This document shows positions 1-9,131 of a stretch of DNA of 64,000 nt, piece by piece. Numbering within the stretch: the stretch's first letter is position 1; every line of letters begins with the position of its first letter. The notes beneath the pieces are model-generated. The model was not told where the DNA came from. It did no database searches and saw only the letters and a list, made by a program, of their open reading frames with translations. Position numbers and translations under genes: made by a program. Location of the stretch: NCBI RefSeq assembly GCF_013403975.1, contig NZ_JABFDH010000004.1, forward strand, positions 124,001-188,000, read 5' to 3'. This DNA comes from Winogradskyella ursingii (lineage in GTDB: Bacteria > Bacteroidota > Bacteroidia > Flavobacteriales > Flavobacteriaceae).

Positions 1-83
1 TTCCATGTATTTCCGTATTTTTCTTTTAGAGTTTTTACGGTTTGTAAAGCAGATTGATAATTGCCTTGTGCTAAATTTTTCAT
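1..83 (-). CDS. aceA: Isocitrate lyase, N-terminus only (cut by window edge)
   Basis: Only 27 codons lie inside the window, starting at the ATG at 83-81 on the minus strand. The readable residues (NYQSALQTVKTLKEKYG, then NTW) resemble the start of the roughly 530-residue isocitrate lyases known from Pseudomonas, which open with a similar YQ...VxxLKEKxGxxW stretch. Isocitrate lyase splits isocitrate into succinate and glyoxylate. The gene follows malate synthase on the same strand with an 83-base gap, the expected glyoxylate-shunt pairing, which supports the call. The rest of the protein lies outside the window, so the assignment rests on a short match plus context. Confidence 0.72.
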   Translation of the reverse strand, partial: MKNLAQGNYQSALQTVKTLKEKYGNTW

Positions 84-129
84 AATTTTGAATTTAATTA
101 TTGAGGTTATACAAGATTTTGATAATTAA

Positions 130-168
130 GTCTCGCAGGCTATTCCCGTAGTTGCGAGACATTTTTTT
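130..168 (+). terminator. Hairpin with T-run in the aceB-aceA gap
   Basis: GTCTCGCA (130-137) pairs perfectly with TGCGAGAC (153-160), and on the plus strand a run of seven T follows at once. Read on the plus strand it is a classic intrinsic terminator. Read in the direction of aceB-aceA transcription (minus) it is only a stem-loop between the two genes, where it could stabilise or process the mRNA or reduce aceA read-through. No plus-strand gene ending here is visible in the window. Confidence 0.55.
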
Positions 169-1765
169 ATATATATTGGTAAGCAGGAAGCGTTAAGAAT
201 TCTTCAAATTTTTCTGAAACGACCAACTGATTAAAAAGGTTGATGGCCAATTGAAATTTAGTAGAGTTTAAATTTCCTTCTCCAACTTCAGTGATGATTT
301 TTTCTACTTCATCATCATATAGATTATTATATAGTTCGCGGTTAAGCTGTCTTCCGTCTTCTAGTTTAGCTTTATTTCTGAGCCATTGCCATAGTTGTGT
401 TCTCGAAATTTCTGCAGTTGCAGCATCTTCCATTAAGTTATAGAGTGCCACAGCCCCATGGCCTCGTAACCATGCTTCTGTGTAAAGAATACCGACATTG
501 ATGTTTTTTCTAATTCCATCTTCAGTAATAGTACCTTTTGGCAACTCAATCAAATCCTTTTCCAACACAGAAATATCATCACGAGTCACATGTAGTTGAT
601 TGGGTGTTGGCATATGCTTGTTAAATTCGTTCATGGCAACTTCTACCAAAGCAGGATGAGCAACCCATGTGCCATCGTGTCCATTTTCAACCTCCCGTTC
701 TTTGTCTTTTCTAACTTTTTCCAAGGCTGCTGCGTTTGCTAGTGGGTTATTTTTAATTGGTATTTGGGCTGCCATTCCGCCAATGGCAAGAATACCTCTT
801 TTGTGGCAACGTTGAATTACAAGTTTAGAATAAGCATCCATAAAAGGAGTTGTCATAGTTACTTGGTCACGATTTGGCACTAAAAAGCCATCATGATTTC
901 TAAATTTTTTGATATATGAAAAAATATAATCCCAGCGTCCGCAGTTAAGACCAACAATATGGTCTTTGAGTTCATAAATAATTTCGTCCAATTGAAAACT
1001 CGCTGTAATAGTCTCCACCAACACAGTGGTTTTAAATGTGCCTTTAGGAACATTAAGATAATCTTGCGCATAGTTGAAAACGTCATTCCACCAGCGGGCT
1101 TCTAAATAATGCTCTAGTTTTGGAAGGTAGAAATACGGAGCCGTTCCGTTTTCCAATAGGGTTTTAGTATTGTGAAACACATACAGTCCAAAATCCACCA
1201 AACTGCCAGAAGTAACTTCGTCATTTATTAAGATGTGTTTTTCATCGAGATGCAAACCTCTTGGCCTTACCAAGAGTACAGCTGGATCTCCATTTAATTC
1301 ATAACTTTTACCACGTTTGGTGTCTGTTAATGAGATCGTTCTTTCATTCGCATCTTTAAGATTTTGTTGGCCGTTAATGGTATTTTTCCAGGTTGGTGCA
1401 TTACTGTCTTCTAAATCTGCCATAAAAGTTTTGGCGTCAGAATTTAGTGCGTTGATAACCATTTTTCTGTTAACTGGTCCTGTGATCTCTACACGTCTGT
1501 CTTGCAGATCTTTTGGAATGGAACCAGCTGTCCAGTCACTTTCTCTTATATTTTTAGTTTCAGCAGGAAAAGTTGGAAATTCCCCTTTGTCAAAAATCTC
1601 CTGTTGAGCTTCTCGTGATTTTAAAAGTTGAAGGCGTTTTGAATTAAAGTGCTCATGTAGGGCAACGAGAAAATCCATTGCCTCGTCTGTTAATATCTCA
1701 GGAAAATAATTGTTTACTGCTCTTGAGAAGGTGATTTTGGTCTGTTTTAAAAGAGGTTGTTCCAT
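167..1765 (-). CDS. aceB: Malate synthase A
   Basis: 532 residues, the usual length of the short malate synthase A form. The enzyme condenses glyoxylate with acetyl-CoA to give malate, the second step of the glyoxylate shunt used for growth on acetate and fatty acids; it is cytosolic. Family signatures visible include DLEDSNAPTWKN (catalytic-loop region), VRPRGLHLDEKH, the ETITASFQLDEIIYEL block with GLNCGRWDYIFSYIKK after it, and GGMAAQIPIKN; the C-terminal region carries VGILYTEAWLRGHGAVALYN. The ATG at 1765-1763 gives the expected N-terminus. It is followed by aceA on the same strand and lies divergent from a ScfR/RamB-like regulator, with a palindromic site between them. Confidence 0.96.
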   Translation of the reverse strand: MEQPLLKQTKITFSRAVNNYFPEILTDEAMDFLVALHEHFNSKRLQLLKSREAQQEIFDKGEFPTFPAETKNIRESDWTAGSIPKDLQDRRVEITGPVNRKMVINALNSDAKTFMADLEDSNAPTWKNTINGQQNLKDANERTISLTDTKRGKSYELNGDPAVLLVRPRGLHLDEKHILINDEVTSGSLVDFGLYVFHNTKTLLENGTAPYFYLPKLEHYLEARWWNDVFNYAQDYLNVPKGTFKTTVLVETITASFQLDEIIYELKDHIVGLNCGRWDYIFSYIKKFRNHDGFLVPNRDQVTMTTPFMDAYSKLVIQRCHKRGILAIGGMAAQIPIKNNPLANAAALEKVRKDKEREVENGHDGTWVAHPALVEVAMNEFNKHMPTPNQLHVTRDDISVLEKDLIELPKGTITEDGIRKNINVGILYTEAWLRGHGAVALYNLMEDAATAEISRTQLWQWLRNKAKLEDGRQLNRELYNNLYDDEVEKIITEVGEGNLNSTKFQLAINLFNQLVVSEKFEEFLTLPAYQYI

Positions 1766-1814
1766 GATATAAATTATTTTGAGACAATATTAAAATAAAC
1801 ATTTGAATAAAACA

Positions 1815-1828
1815 AGCGAACGTTCGCT
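1815..1828. promoter_or_regulatory. Perfect 14-bp palindrome, candidate operator
   Basis: AGCGAACGTTCGCT is a perfect inverted repeat in the 123-base gap between the divergent genes for malate synthase and the regulator at 1889. A related half-site TTCGC occurs again at about 1859, next to the regulator's promoter element. Position and symmetry suit a binding site for the neighbouring HTH protein, controlling both directions. No binding data can be read from sequence. Confidence 0.5.
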
Positions 1829-1872
1829 AAAACGATTAAGTTCACATAAATTAGATAATTCGCAAATTATGT

Positions 1873-1880
1873 TATCTTTG
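1873..1880 (+). promoter_or_regulatory. Bacteroidota -7 element (TATCTTTG)
   Basis: Exact match to TAnnTTTG, the -7 element of the main Bacteroidota sigma factor, 8 bases before the ATG at 1889. The transcript would start almost at the start codon and be nearly leaderless. I see no clear -33 TTG. Confidence 0.55.
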
Positions 1881-1888
1881 AAAATACT

Positions 1889-3370
1889 ATGGAAGAAGAT
1901 TATATTAAACTCATTTTTGGGCTAAAATTGAAGCAGATAAGAACGGAAAAGAACCTGTCTTTATTCGGTTTGTCGAAGATTTCGGGCTTGTCAAAATCAT
2001 ATTTAAATGAGATTGAAAATGGAAAAAAATACCCAAAACCAGATAAAATCGCTTCACTCGCTGAGGTTTTAAATGTGCCGTATGACCAAATGGTATCATT
2101 AAAATTGGATAAAAACTTAGCTCCAATAGGCAATTTGTTACGCTCCAAAATATTAAAGGAAATTCCTTTGGAGCTTTTTGGAATTAAAGAAAGTGATTTA
2201 ATTGACATCGTATCAAATGCACCAGCGAAAGTGAACGCATTTATAAACACTATTATTGAAATCGCTCAGCACTATAACTTTAGTAGAGAGAGTTTTTTCT
2301 TGGCATCAGTACGCTCGTTTCAAGAAGCCAATAATAATTATTTTGACGATTTAGAGGAGCAGGTTTTAAAGTTTGTGGAGGCATATCAGATAGATTTTAA
2401 TAAACCGATATCATCTGCAGAACTGAAAGAAATTTTAGAAGAAGAATATAGCTATACTATCGTAGAAAGCGAATTAGGTAAATATGAAGCATTGGAAAAT
2501 CTACGATCTGTTTTTGTCCCGAAAACCAAGACCTTACTGCTAACCGATGCTATAGATGAATCACAGCGAGCATTTATCTATGCTAAAGAATTGGCTTATA
2601 ATTTTCTAAAAATCGAAGAACGTCTTTATACATTCCCATGGATTAAATTTGAAACCTTTGACCAGGTGTTGAATAATTTTTACGCCTCCTATTTTGCAGG
2701 AGCGCTAATTATTCCCCAAAAACTTATTTCTGATAATTTAGAGGAAATTTTTGCAAAAAAGAAGTTCGACAAGTCATCATTTTTAAGAGTCATGGATAGC
2801 TTTAATGCATCACCAGAGTCGTTTTATCAGCGTTTGACCAACATTTTGCCAAAGGAATTCAATATTAAGAATTTATTTTTTCTAAGGTTTACCCATCGTA
2901 CAAACAGCGGAAAGTTTCATCTAAACAAAGAATTACATTTATCGCATCAACATTCTCCGCGAGCTAACGAAATAAATGAGCACTATTGTAGGAGATGGGT
3001 GTCTTTAAAAGTGCTGATGGATATTAGTAAAAACAGTAAAGAACATCAATTCGATATTCAAATTTCAAATTATGAAAATGAGGGTAATAAATATCTTGTA
3101 TTCTCGTCTGCAACAAAAGATCCATTTAAAGAAGGTCAATATCGTAGTATTAGTATTGGTTTACTCATGAATAATCAGCTTGAGAAAAAAGTAAACTTTC
3201 TCTCTGATAACACTATTAAAATTGAAAATGTTGGCGTCACCTGTGAGCGTTGTGTTATCGAGAATTGCGAAGTGAGGCAAACGCCACCGATTGCCATTGA
3301 AAAGGTTAAAAAGAATAAGCAAATAGAAACGATAGTAGAGGAATTAAAATTGAAATTTGACAAAAAATGA
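1889..3370 (+). CDS. XRE-family regulator, ScfR/RamB type
   Basis: 493 residues. Residues about 8-62 form an XRE helix-turn-helix (LKQIRTEKNLSLFGLSKISG, then LSKSYLNEIENGKKYPKP). The middle holds an IrrE/ImmA-like segment in which the zinc motif has decayed (SQRAFIYAKELAYNFL). The C-terminus has the cysteine-rich signature CERCVIENCEVRQTPP seen in short-chain fatty acyl regulators such as RamB and ScfR, which control acetate, propionate and glyoxylate genes in other bacteria. The length is usual for that family. It is divergent from aceB, so control of the glyoxylate shunt, perhaps with an acyl-CoA ligand, is the natural inference. Whether it activates or represses cannot be told. Confidence 0.85.
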   Translation: MEEDYIKLIFGLKLKQIRTEKNLSLFGLSKISGLSKSYLNEIENGKKYPKPDKIASLAEVLNVPYDQMVSLKLDKNLAPIGNLLRSKILKEIPLELFGIKESDLIDIVSNAPAKVNAFINTIIEIAQHYNFSRESFFLASVRSFQEANNNYFDDLEEQVLKFVEAYQIDFNKPISSAELKEILEEEYSYTIVESELGKYEALENLRSVFVPKTKTLLLTDAIDESQRAFIYAKELAYNFLKIEERLYTFPWIKFETFDQVLNNFYASYFAGALIIPQKLISDNLEEIFAKKKFDKSSFLRVMDSFNASPESFYQRLTNILPKEFNIKNLFFLRFTHRTNSGKFHLNKELHLSHQHSPRANEINEHYCRRWVSLKVLMDISKNSKEHQFDIQISNYENEGNKYLVFSSATKDPFKEGQYRSISIGLLMNNQLEKKVNFLSDNTIKIENVGVTCERCVIENCEVRQTPPIAIEKVKKNKQIETIVEELKLKFDKK

Positions 3371-3377
3371 ACTTAAT

Positions 3378-5135
3378 CTATTCTAGTCTATAAATAGGAT
3401 AAAGGAAATGAGCAGTCTCATAATTTGGGCTTTGTTTGTGTAGCCAATCTAATTGTGCATACCAATTGTTAGCAAAGTCCTCTTCGTAACTCACTTTAAT
3501 ATTATATTCAATCTGAAGTTTAGGATTGTTTTTGAGTAATTGCTGCGCTTTATCTTCCCATACATAAGGCGAAAACCCTTCCTTTTGTTGTAAAATGGTA
3601 TCGAAGAAATTCCAGTTAAAGAAAGAATCTGGAGCAATAGGTTCTAGGGTTTCCAATAAATATCGGATTCCTTTTTGGTCGGTTGTAATAAGGTAATCTC
3701 CTTTTCTAAAATTTACATTTTCAGAGGATGCTTTTACCGAAGTTTTGTAATGCGTGTAGTGACCCTCGTAAGCTGAGGTTCTTGTATCGTAATTAGCAAT
3801 TTTATATAATTCTACATTAATGGTAGTGTCATTTTCTATTTGGGTCATTTCAATCTCATTAAGCTTTAATAGCTCAATTATATGGTGCCAGCCTTGTGGG
3901 ATTACATAAGCTTTTGGTATGGTAACCGAATCGGCAGCTTTAAAATAATTCTGGTATGTAATTTCTTTTGTAAATGGTTTTGACGTATCGTATTTTAAGC
4001 GTTGTGCTCCGGTCAATTCGCTTGGAATCAATTCTCCTTCATAGCCTTTGAAACTTAAGGTCGAGGATTGTGTGGTGTCAACCTCCCAGGCTAAGGGGTA
4101 AATGTCGCCAGCTGACCAGGTTTTGTGTTGCTCTTTTCTCAATTTTGAAATTTTATCACCTTGTTCTTCGGTTATTTCAATCATACTTTTCATTAATTCA
4201 TAAGTGCCTTCTACGCGCTGTTTGTAAGGCTTAAGCATATGTGTTTCTACCATCATTCCCAAGGTATTGAATAAGGTTGTGTAACCTGTGGAATAGCGAG
4301 GTGAATCAAGAAATTGTGTAAACCCCCTGTCGGGTGTGCTATTAAAAACATTAACGTAAGGAGTAATATCCCAAGATTTAGTTTCTAGTTTTTGTTTGAG
4401 TTTAGGCATCATTTCGGTGTGTAAATAGTTGCCTAGTTTTCCACCTAATTTATTGTGTTGGGTAAATAAATGGGTCAGTGTATATTGATAATCTGCTCCA
4501 TTACTCACATGATTATCGATAAAAACATCTGGTTGTATCATGTGAAAAATCTTTGCAAATGTTCTAGCATTTTTGGTGTCAGATTTTATAAAATCACGAT
4601 TCAAATCATAGTTACGAGCATTGCCTCTAAAGCCATATGCTTTTGGTCCATTTTGGTTGGTTCGGGTAGTGGAATTTCTATTAAGACTTCCGCCAACGTT
4701 GTAAATCGGAATCGTTACTAAAACCGTGTTCTTCGGTGCATCAATTTTGCCTTCTACAATATCTCTATATAACATCATTGTGGCATCAATCCCATCTGAT
4801 TCCCCTGGGTGAATACCGTTATTAATTAGCATAATTCGCTTGTTTTCTCTCAAAGCCTCAAAATCATTTTCTGAACCAGTCATATTTAAAGTTGCGATGT
4901 GTAAGGGTTTCCCTGAATCGGTTTGGCCAATGGCTTCCATCGTTATTTCAGAATAGCTGTTTGCCAAATCTGAATAATACTGAATGGTTTGATCGTATGT
5001 GGCAGTCTCCGTGCCCTCGCTTTTTTCAAAAACAGTCGTAAAATCGATATTTGATGAATCTTCTTTTGAATTTTTATTTTCAGTTTTATCGTTACAGGAA
5101 GAAAGAATGAGTAATAGAATTATTAGTTTTTTCAT
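3378..5135 (-). CDS. M14-family zinc carboxypeptidase, lipoprotein
   Basis: 585 residues. The N-terminus MKKLIILLLILSSCN is a lipoprotein signal with lipobox LSSC, so the mature protein should be anchored to a membrane outside the cytoplasm. Residues about 50-330 show the M14 metallocarboxypeptidase pattern: the zinc-binding HPGES, the arginine region RNSTTRTNQNGP and RNYDLNRDF, the third zinc ligand in IDNHVSNGAD, and a catalytic-type glutamate in MMVETHMLKP. The remaining ~250 residues are a family-specific C-terminal part. It probably trims peptides, or peptidoglycan-like peptides, in the periplasm; the substrate is unknown. It converges with the regulator at 1889, with 7 bases between the stops. 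Confidence 0.85.
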   Translation of the reverse strand: MKKLIILLLILSSCNDKTENKNSKEDSSNIDFTTVFEKSEGTETATYDQTIQYYSDLANSYSEITMEAIGQTDSGKPLHIATLNMTGSENDFEALRENKRIMLINNGIHPGESDGIDATMMLYRDIVEGKIDAPKNTVLVTIPIYNVGGSLNRNSTTRTNQNGPKAYGFRGNARNYDLNRDFIKSDTKNARTFAKIFHMIQPDVFIDNHVSNGADYQYTLTHLFTQHNKLGGKLGNYLHTEMMPKLKQKLETKSWDITPYVNVFNSTPDRGFTQFLDSPRYSTGYTTLFNTLGMMVETHMLKPYKQRVEGTYELMKSMIEITEEQGDKISKLRKEQHKTWSAGDIYPLAWEVDTTQSSTLSFKGYEGELIPSELTGAQRLKYDTSKPFTKEITYQNYFKAADSVTIPKAYVIPQGWHHIIELLKLNEIEMTQIENDTTINVELYKIANYDTRTSAYEGHYTHYKTSVKASSENVNFRKGDYLITTDQKGIRYLLETLEPIAPDSFFNWNFFDTILQQKEGFSPYVWEDKAQQLLKNNPKLQIEYNIKVSYEEDFANNWYAQLDWLHKQSPNYETAHFLYPIYRLE

Positions 5136-5217
5136 GGTGAATTGGTTTGTCCTTCAAACATAATCAAAATATAGAAATAAAATTATGGGAAGTTGAATTT
5201 GAAAAATAGAAAATGAT

Positions 5218-5225
5218 TAGTTTTG
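5218..5225 (+). promoter_or_regulatory. Bacteroidota -7 element (TAGTTTTG)
   Basis: TAnnTTTG match 22 bases before the ATG of the CtlX-like gene at 5248. No clear -33 element seen. Confidence 0.45.
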
Positions 5226-5247
5226 CGGCACTTTTAAAATTGAAAAA

Positions 5248-6180
5248 ATGCAACAAGCCACAGATACTATTTTGATGATTCGTCCAGTGAATTTTAGGAT
5301 GAATGAACAAACGGCCGTAAACAATTATTTTCAGGAAGATTTAGATCTTAAAAATGCTGAAATTAATGCTAAAGCACAACAAGAATTTGATGTTTTTGTA
5401 GAAAAATTAAAGGCTGTTGGTGTCAATGTGATTGTGCTGGATGATGATAAATTATTGGATACACCAGATTCTATTTTTCCGAATAATTGGGTGAGCTTTC
5501 ATAGGAGTGGTGATGTTGCAAAATATCCAATGTTTGCCGAGAATCGACGTCGAGAAAGGAGAGATGAAGTATTTATTAAGCTCGAAGAAGAAGGTTTTAA
5601 AATAGAAAATATTGTAGATTATACTTCGGCCGAAAAAGAAGGCATTTTTTTGGAAGCAACGGGAAGTATTATCTTGGATCGAGTAAACCGAAAGGCCTAT
5701 TGTGCTTTGTCACCAAGAGCAGATGAAGATTTATTCATTGAGTTTTGTGAGGATTTTGAATACTCTCCAATTATTTTCACGGCATATCAAACAGTCGACG
5801 GAAAACGATTACCGATTTACCATACTAATGTAATGATGTGTATCGCTGATCAATTTGCCGTAATATGTCTGGACTCTATTGACGATAAAAAAGAACGTAA
5901 AAATGTCGTGAAGCATTTAAAGCAAGACGGAAAGGAAATCATTTCAATTACTGAAGCACAAATGCATCAATTTGCAGGCAATATGTTACAACTTTTAGGT
6001 AAAGAAAATAAACCCTACTTGATTATGAGCGAAGCTGCTCATAAAAGCTTAACTCCACATCAGATAAAAAATATTGAAAAATTCTGTCCCATAATTTCAA
6101 GTTCCTTAGATACGATTGAAACATGTGGAGGAGGAAGTGCACGTTGCATGATGGCTGAAGTATTTTTGCCTAAAGCGTAG
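5248..6180 (+). CDS. ctlX: CtlX-type hydrolase (amidinotransferase/arginine deiminase fold)
   Basis: 310 residues, the usual length for CtlX, citrulline utilisation hydrolases of the guanidino-group-modifying superfamily. Motifs visible are MIRPVNFRMNEQTAVNNYF at the N-terminus, the substrate-binding DSIFPNNWVSFH, the catalytic histidine region LPIYHTNVMMCI, and the C-terminal nucleophile cysteine in ETCGGGSARCMMAE. Family members hydrolyse citrulline or related ureido and guanidino compounds; the substrate here is inferred from family only. It stands alone, convergent with the histidine kinase gene downstream. Confidence 0.85.
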   Translation: MQQATDTILMIRPVNFRMNEQTAVNNYFQEDLDLKNAEINAKAQQEFDVFVEKLKAVGVNVIVLDDDKLLDTPDSIFPNNWVSFHRSGDVAKYPMFAENRRRERRDEVFIKLEEEGFKIENIVDYTSAEKEGIFLEATGSIILDRVNRKAYCALSPRADEDLFIEFCEDFEYSPIIFTAYQTVDGKRLPIYHTNVMMCIADQFAVICLDSIDDKKERKNVVKHLKQDGKEIISITEAQMHQFAGNMLQLLGKENKPYLIMSEAAHKSLTPHQIKNIEKFCPIISSSLDTIETCGGGSARCMMAEVFLPKA

Positions 6181-6203
6181 CTTAAAGTTATAAAGAAATA
6201 GAA

Positions 6204-8258
6204 TTATTTTTGCTGAGGCGCAGATTTAGGTAATTCCACAAAGAATTTACTACCCACATTTTCGGTACTTTCCACCCAGATACGGCCATTGTTTAATTCT
6301 ACCAAATCCTTACAAATTGTTAAGCCTAAGCCAGTACCTTTTTCGTTTTTGGTACCAATAGTGGTAAAGTTGTTATTAGCTTTAAATAGTTTGCTAATAT
6401 TTTCGCGCGAAATACCAACACCAGTATCCTCAACACAGATTAAAGCTTTACCATTTACATCTTGGTTAGAAACTGTGATTACATCGCCTTTTCTGCTGAA
6501 TTTCACAGCATTTGTTATTAAATTTTGAATAACAATTTCTATCATGCTGCGATCTGCATAGACAAAATCTCGTTGGGATTCATCAATTAAAACAATTCGT
6601 TTGTCTTCAACCTTTTGCTCTACCAATGCCATTTTGGTATGGAAGATATCTTGAATATTCAGCAACTCTGGCTTTGGTTCTAAATTCTGCATTTGCGATT
6701 TAGACCAGTTCAACAAATTAAAAAGAAGCGAGGAGGCGTTATTTGCATTTTCGCTCAATTCTGGAATAAGCTCGTTGAACTCTACCTGAGAAATACTATC
6801 TTCTTTCAGAAGATCCAAAAATGCTTTTATGGACGAAATGGAATCTTTTAAATCGTGGGAAACAATAGAAAACAATTTGTCTTTTACTTGGTTAACTTCT
6901 TCCAAATGATGCGTTTGATCAAGGATAGCTTCGTTCCTTATTTTTTCTTGTTTCAAGGTATCCTGTTGCTCGGCAATCAGGTCTTTTTGTTGCCTTGTTT
7001 TTATGAACATATATAAGAGAAGCGCCAAAAGAACCACCAAAATAGTTAAACCTCCATAAAGTATCCAAGGGTCATTAAGCCATGAGTTATTTGAGGCTGA
7101 ATTATTTGTGTTGGCAATTGATTTGTCTTCAAGATTTTCCTTATCCATCAAGTCTAAATCTTCAACAGTGCTGGGAAATGAAGGTTCATCGATTTTAGAA
7201 AGCGATTCTTTTAAATCATAGTATTTGTTCTGCCAGAAAAACGCATTTTGATAAAAACCACGTGTAGAGTCCAGGGCAATATGCAATTTGTAGTTTTCCA
7301 GTAATTCAGTTTTATTGTCGATTTTTTGAGCTATTGCATAGGCTTCGTCGAGTTGTGATTCTGCTAATCTTACCTTATTTTGTTTTAGATTTAAGTTTCC
7401 TATCGCATTTAGCGATCTTAAAAGTCCTTCTTGGTTGCCTTGTCTTCTATTGTATTTTAACCCTTCTACTAAATATTCCGTAGCTTTATCATATTCCTTA
7501 AAACGTAGATATTCGCTACCTAACTTGGGAAGTATCTCACCACGTAAGTCTTGGTCTGTTTCTGTATCTAAGAGTGCCATCACTTTCTCATAATACTCTA
7601 TAGCCTTTCGATGCTCTTTACGCATAGAGTAGAGGTCTGCGATATTTTTAGTGGTAGCTTTGATGGCAACTTTATTACCTAATTGTTTTCTGACTTCCAA
7701 CGCTTTAAAGTTGAACTCCAGTGATTTATCGATCTGGTTGGTTTTATAATAGGCTTCGGCCAGACTGTTATAAGCTAAACTGAGTTCTTTATTTAAGTTT
7801 TGTTCTTCAAAAATTTCAATGGCAGAAAGAGCGTTTTTCAATCCAAGCGCATAATTACCGCGTTCAATTTCCAACAATCCAATACTGTTGCTCACTTTAG
7901 CAACACCAAGTGTGTCATTTATTTGTAAATAGTAATCACGAGATTTCGTGTAATTATCAATGGCGTTGTAGTAATCGTTGCGTTGCGCATAGATTAAGGC
8001 TCTATAATAATTGCTTTCGGCAAGACCTTTGGTGTAGTTTAATTCTTTGGAAAGTTTTGAAGTCTGGTTAATAAACATCAGAGCCTTATCGAATTCTTCA
8101 ACATCAAAAAGTTCGTTTATGAGCATTAGCGAGGTATCCACTTTTGTGGAATCCTGTTTTTGATATGCCAACTGTACCGTTAGTTCGTCTATTTTTTCAT
8201 TTTGTGAAAAACTAAACAACGTTACAAGACAAACAGCTAATGTCATTAACTGCTTCAT
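6204..8258 (-). CDS. TPR-domain sensor histidine kinase
   Basis: 684 residues: signal peptide (1-18, ending FSFSQ), about seven tetratricopeptide repeats in the periplasmic part (roughly 30-340), one membrane helix (WILYGGLTILVVLLALLLYM, about 395-415), a coiled coil, a HisKA domain with the phospho-accepting histidine in FSIVSHDLKDSISS, and a HATPase with N box IQNLITNAVKFS, G1 DTGVGIS and G2 GTGLGLTI. The layout is common in Bacteroidota, where the TPR part is thought to sense through protein contacts. No response regulator is adjacent, so it is an orphan kinase; its partner and signal are unknown. Confidence 0.93.
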   Translation of the reverse strand: MKQLMTLAVCLVTLFSFSQNEKIDELTVQLAYQKQDSTKVDTSLMLINELFDVEEFDKALMFINQTSKLSKELNYTKGLAESNYYRALIYAQRNDYYNAIDNYTKSRDYYLQINDTLGVAKVSNSIGLLEIERGNYALGLKNALSAIEIFEEQNLNKELSLAYNSLAEAYYKTNQIDKSLEFNFKALEVRKQLGNKVAIKATTKNIADLYSMRKEHRKAIEYYEKVMALLDTETDQDLRGEILPKLGSEYLRFKEYDKATEYLVEGLKYNRRQGNQEGLLRSLNAIGNLNLKQNKVRLAESQLDEAYAIAQKIDNKTELLENYKLHIALDSTRGFYQNAFFWQNKYYDLKESLSKIDEPSFPSTVEDLDLMDKENLEDKSIANTNNSASNNSWLNDPWILYGGLTILVVLLALLLYMFIKTRQQKDLIAEQQDTLKQEKIRNEAILDQTHHLEEVNQVKDKLFSIVSHDLKDSISSIKAFLDLLKEDSISQVEFNELIPELSENANNASSLLFNLLNWSKSQMQNLEPKPELLNIQDIFHTKMALVEQKVEDKRIVLIDESQRDFVYADRSMIEIVIQNLITNAVKFSRKGDVITVSNQDVNGKALICVEDTGVGISRENISKLFKANNNFTTIGTKNEKGTGLGLTICKDLVELNNGRIWVESTENVGSKFFVELPKSAPQQK

Positions 8259-8645
8259 GCTCTGATGGCATTAAACCGAATTGAAATGTGATGCGTATAA
8301 CTTTTAAAGAGGGATGCAAAAAGTAAGTTAACACAAAACGATAACAACTTTGTTAAAGTTTGATAATTAAGCCTCATTAATGTTTTGGGACATTGTGATT
8401 AATAGCATCTCAAAAATGGCATAATAGACTTAGATACGCTAATAATTGGGATTTAATACCAATAAATTAGATGAAGTGACTGATGAAATTAGAAATTAAA
8501 TCGACCTATCGATAAAAGGCAAAAATCATAGGAAAACTACCTAATCATCGATGAAATGCACTATTGTTGTAAATATCAGAATATGAGTTAGTTATAATTT
8601 TTTATGACAATATATTAAACTGATTCAAACTAGAAATGCATTAAG
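8259..8645. other. 387-base intergenic stretch, nothing recognised
   Basis: AT-rich sequence between two minus-strand genes. I found no convincing ORF, hairpin-plus-T terminator, tRNA or repeat. It should hold the promoter of the TPR kinase at its left end. Confidence 0.6.
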
Positions 8646-9014
8646 TTAAGAGTTTGTTTCTTGACCGAATTTTATCATATTCCCATTCTCATCAAGTATC
8701 GCAAACTCGCGCATGCCGTGTGGGTGGTTTTTCAATTTTCCGTTGGGATGTATAACGCCAAAGGGTTTCAGTTCTTCGTAAAGTCCATCGACATCTTTAA
8801 CATCGACATAACAACTGGTGTTTTCGGGATGGATTTTGTCATCGCATTTCCAAAAGTGTACCACAAAATTATCGCGTGCAATCACGGCATAATTATCATC
8901 CAAATAGCCCACACGATTAAAACCGAGCTTGGTTTTATAGAATTCCACCGTTTTTTTAATGTCCAACGAAGCCAAAACAGGAATGCCTTTAAGCAAATGT
9001 TCTTTTCTTTCCAT
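8646..9014 (-). CDS. VOC-family (glyoxalase/bleomycin-resistance-like) protein
   Basis: 122 residues from the ATG at 9014 (MERKEHLLKGIPVLASLDI). An upstream in-frame extension to 9065 would run into the argS promoter region and lacks an ATG, so the shorter form is preferred. One vicinal-oxygen-chelate domain is visible: IPVLASLDIKKTVEFYKTKL, the strand YAVIARDNFVVHFWKC, CYVDVKDVDGLYEEL and the closing REFAILDENGNMIKFGQ. Such proteins act as lyases, dioxygenases or drug-binding immunity proteins; the sequence does not decide which. It is divergent from argS. Confidence 0.8.
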   Translation of the reverse strand: MERKEHLLKGIPVLASLDIKKTVEFYKTKLGFNRVGYLDDNYAVIARDNFVVHFWKCDDKIHPENTSCYVDVKDVDGLYEELKPFGVIHPNGKLKNHPHGMREFAILDENGNMIKFGQETNS

Positions 9015-9090
9015 TGATTTGATTGATTTTGTAATGCTTAAAGTTACTGAATTTAGACACTTCAAACTCTTAATAAAACAATAAAACTGC

Positions 9091-9098
9091 TATCTTTG
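9091..9098 (+). promoter_or_regulatory. Bacteroidota -7 element (TATCTTTG) of argS
   Basis: Exact TAnnTTTG match 33 bases before the ATG at 9132. A possible upstream TTG start for argS (9096) lies inside this element, which argues against that longer start. Confidence 0.6.
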
Positions 9099-9131
9099 CA
9101 GCCGTTTAGAAATGCAACTTTAACACGATAT

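Noticed and set aside
9096..9131. Longer argS from a TTG
   Set aside because: The TTG lies inside the TAnnTTTG promoter element, and the added residues do not look like ArgRS.
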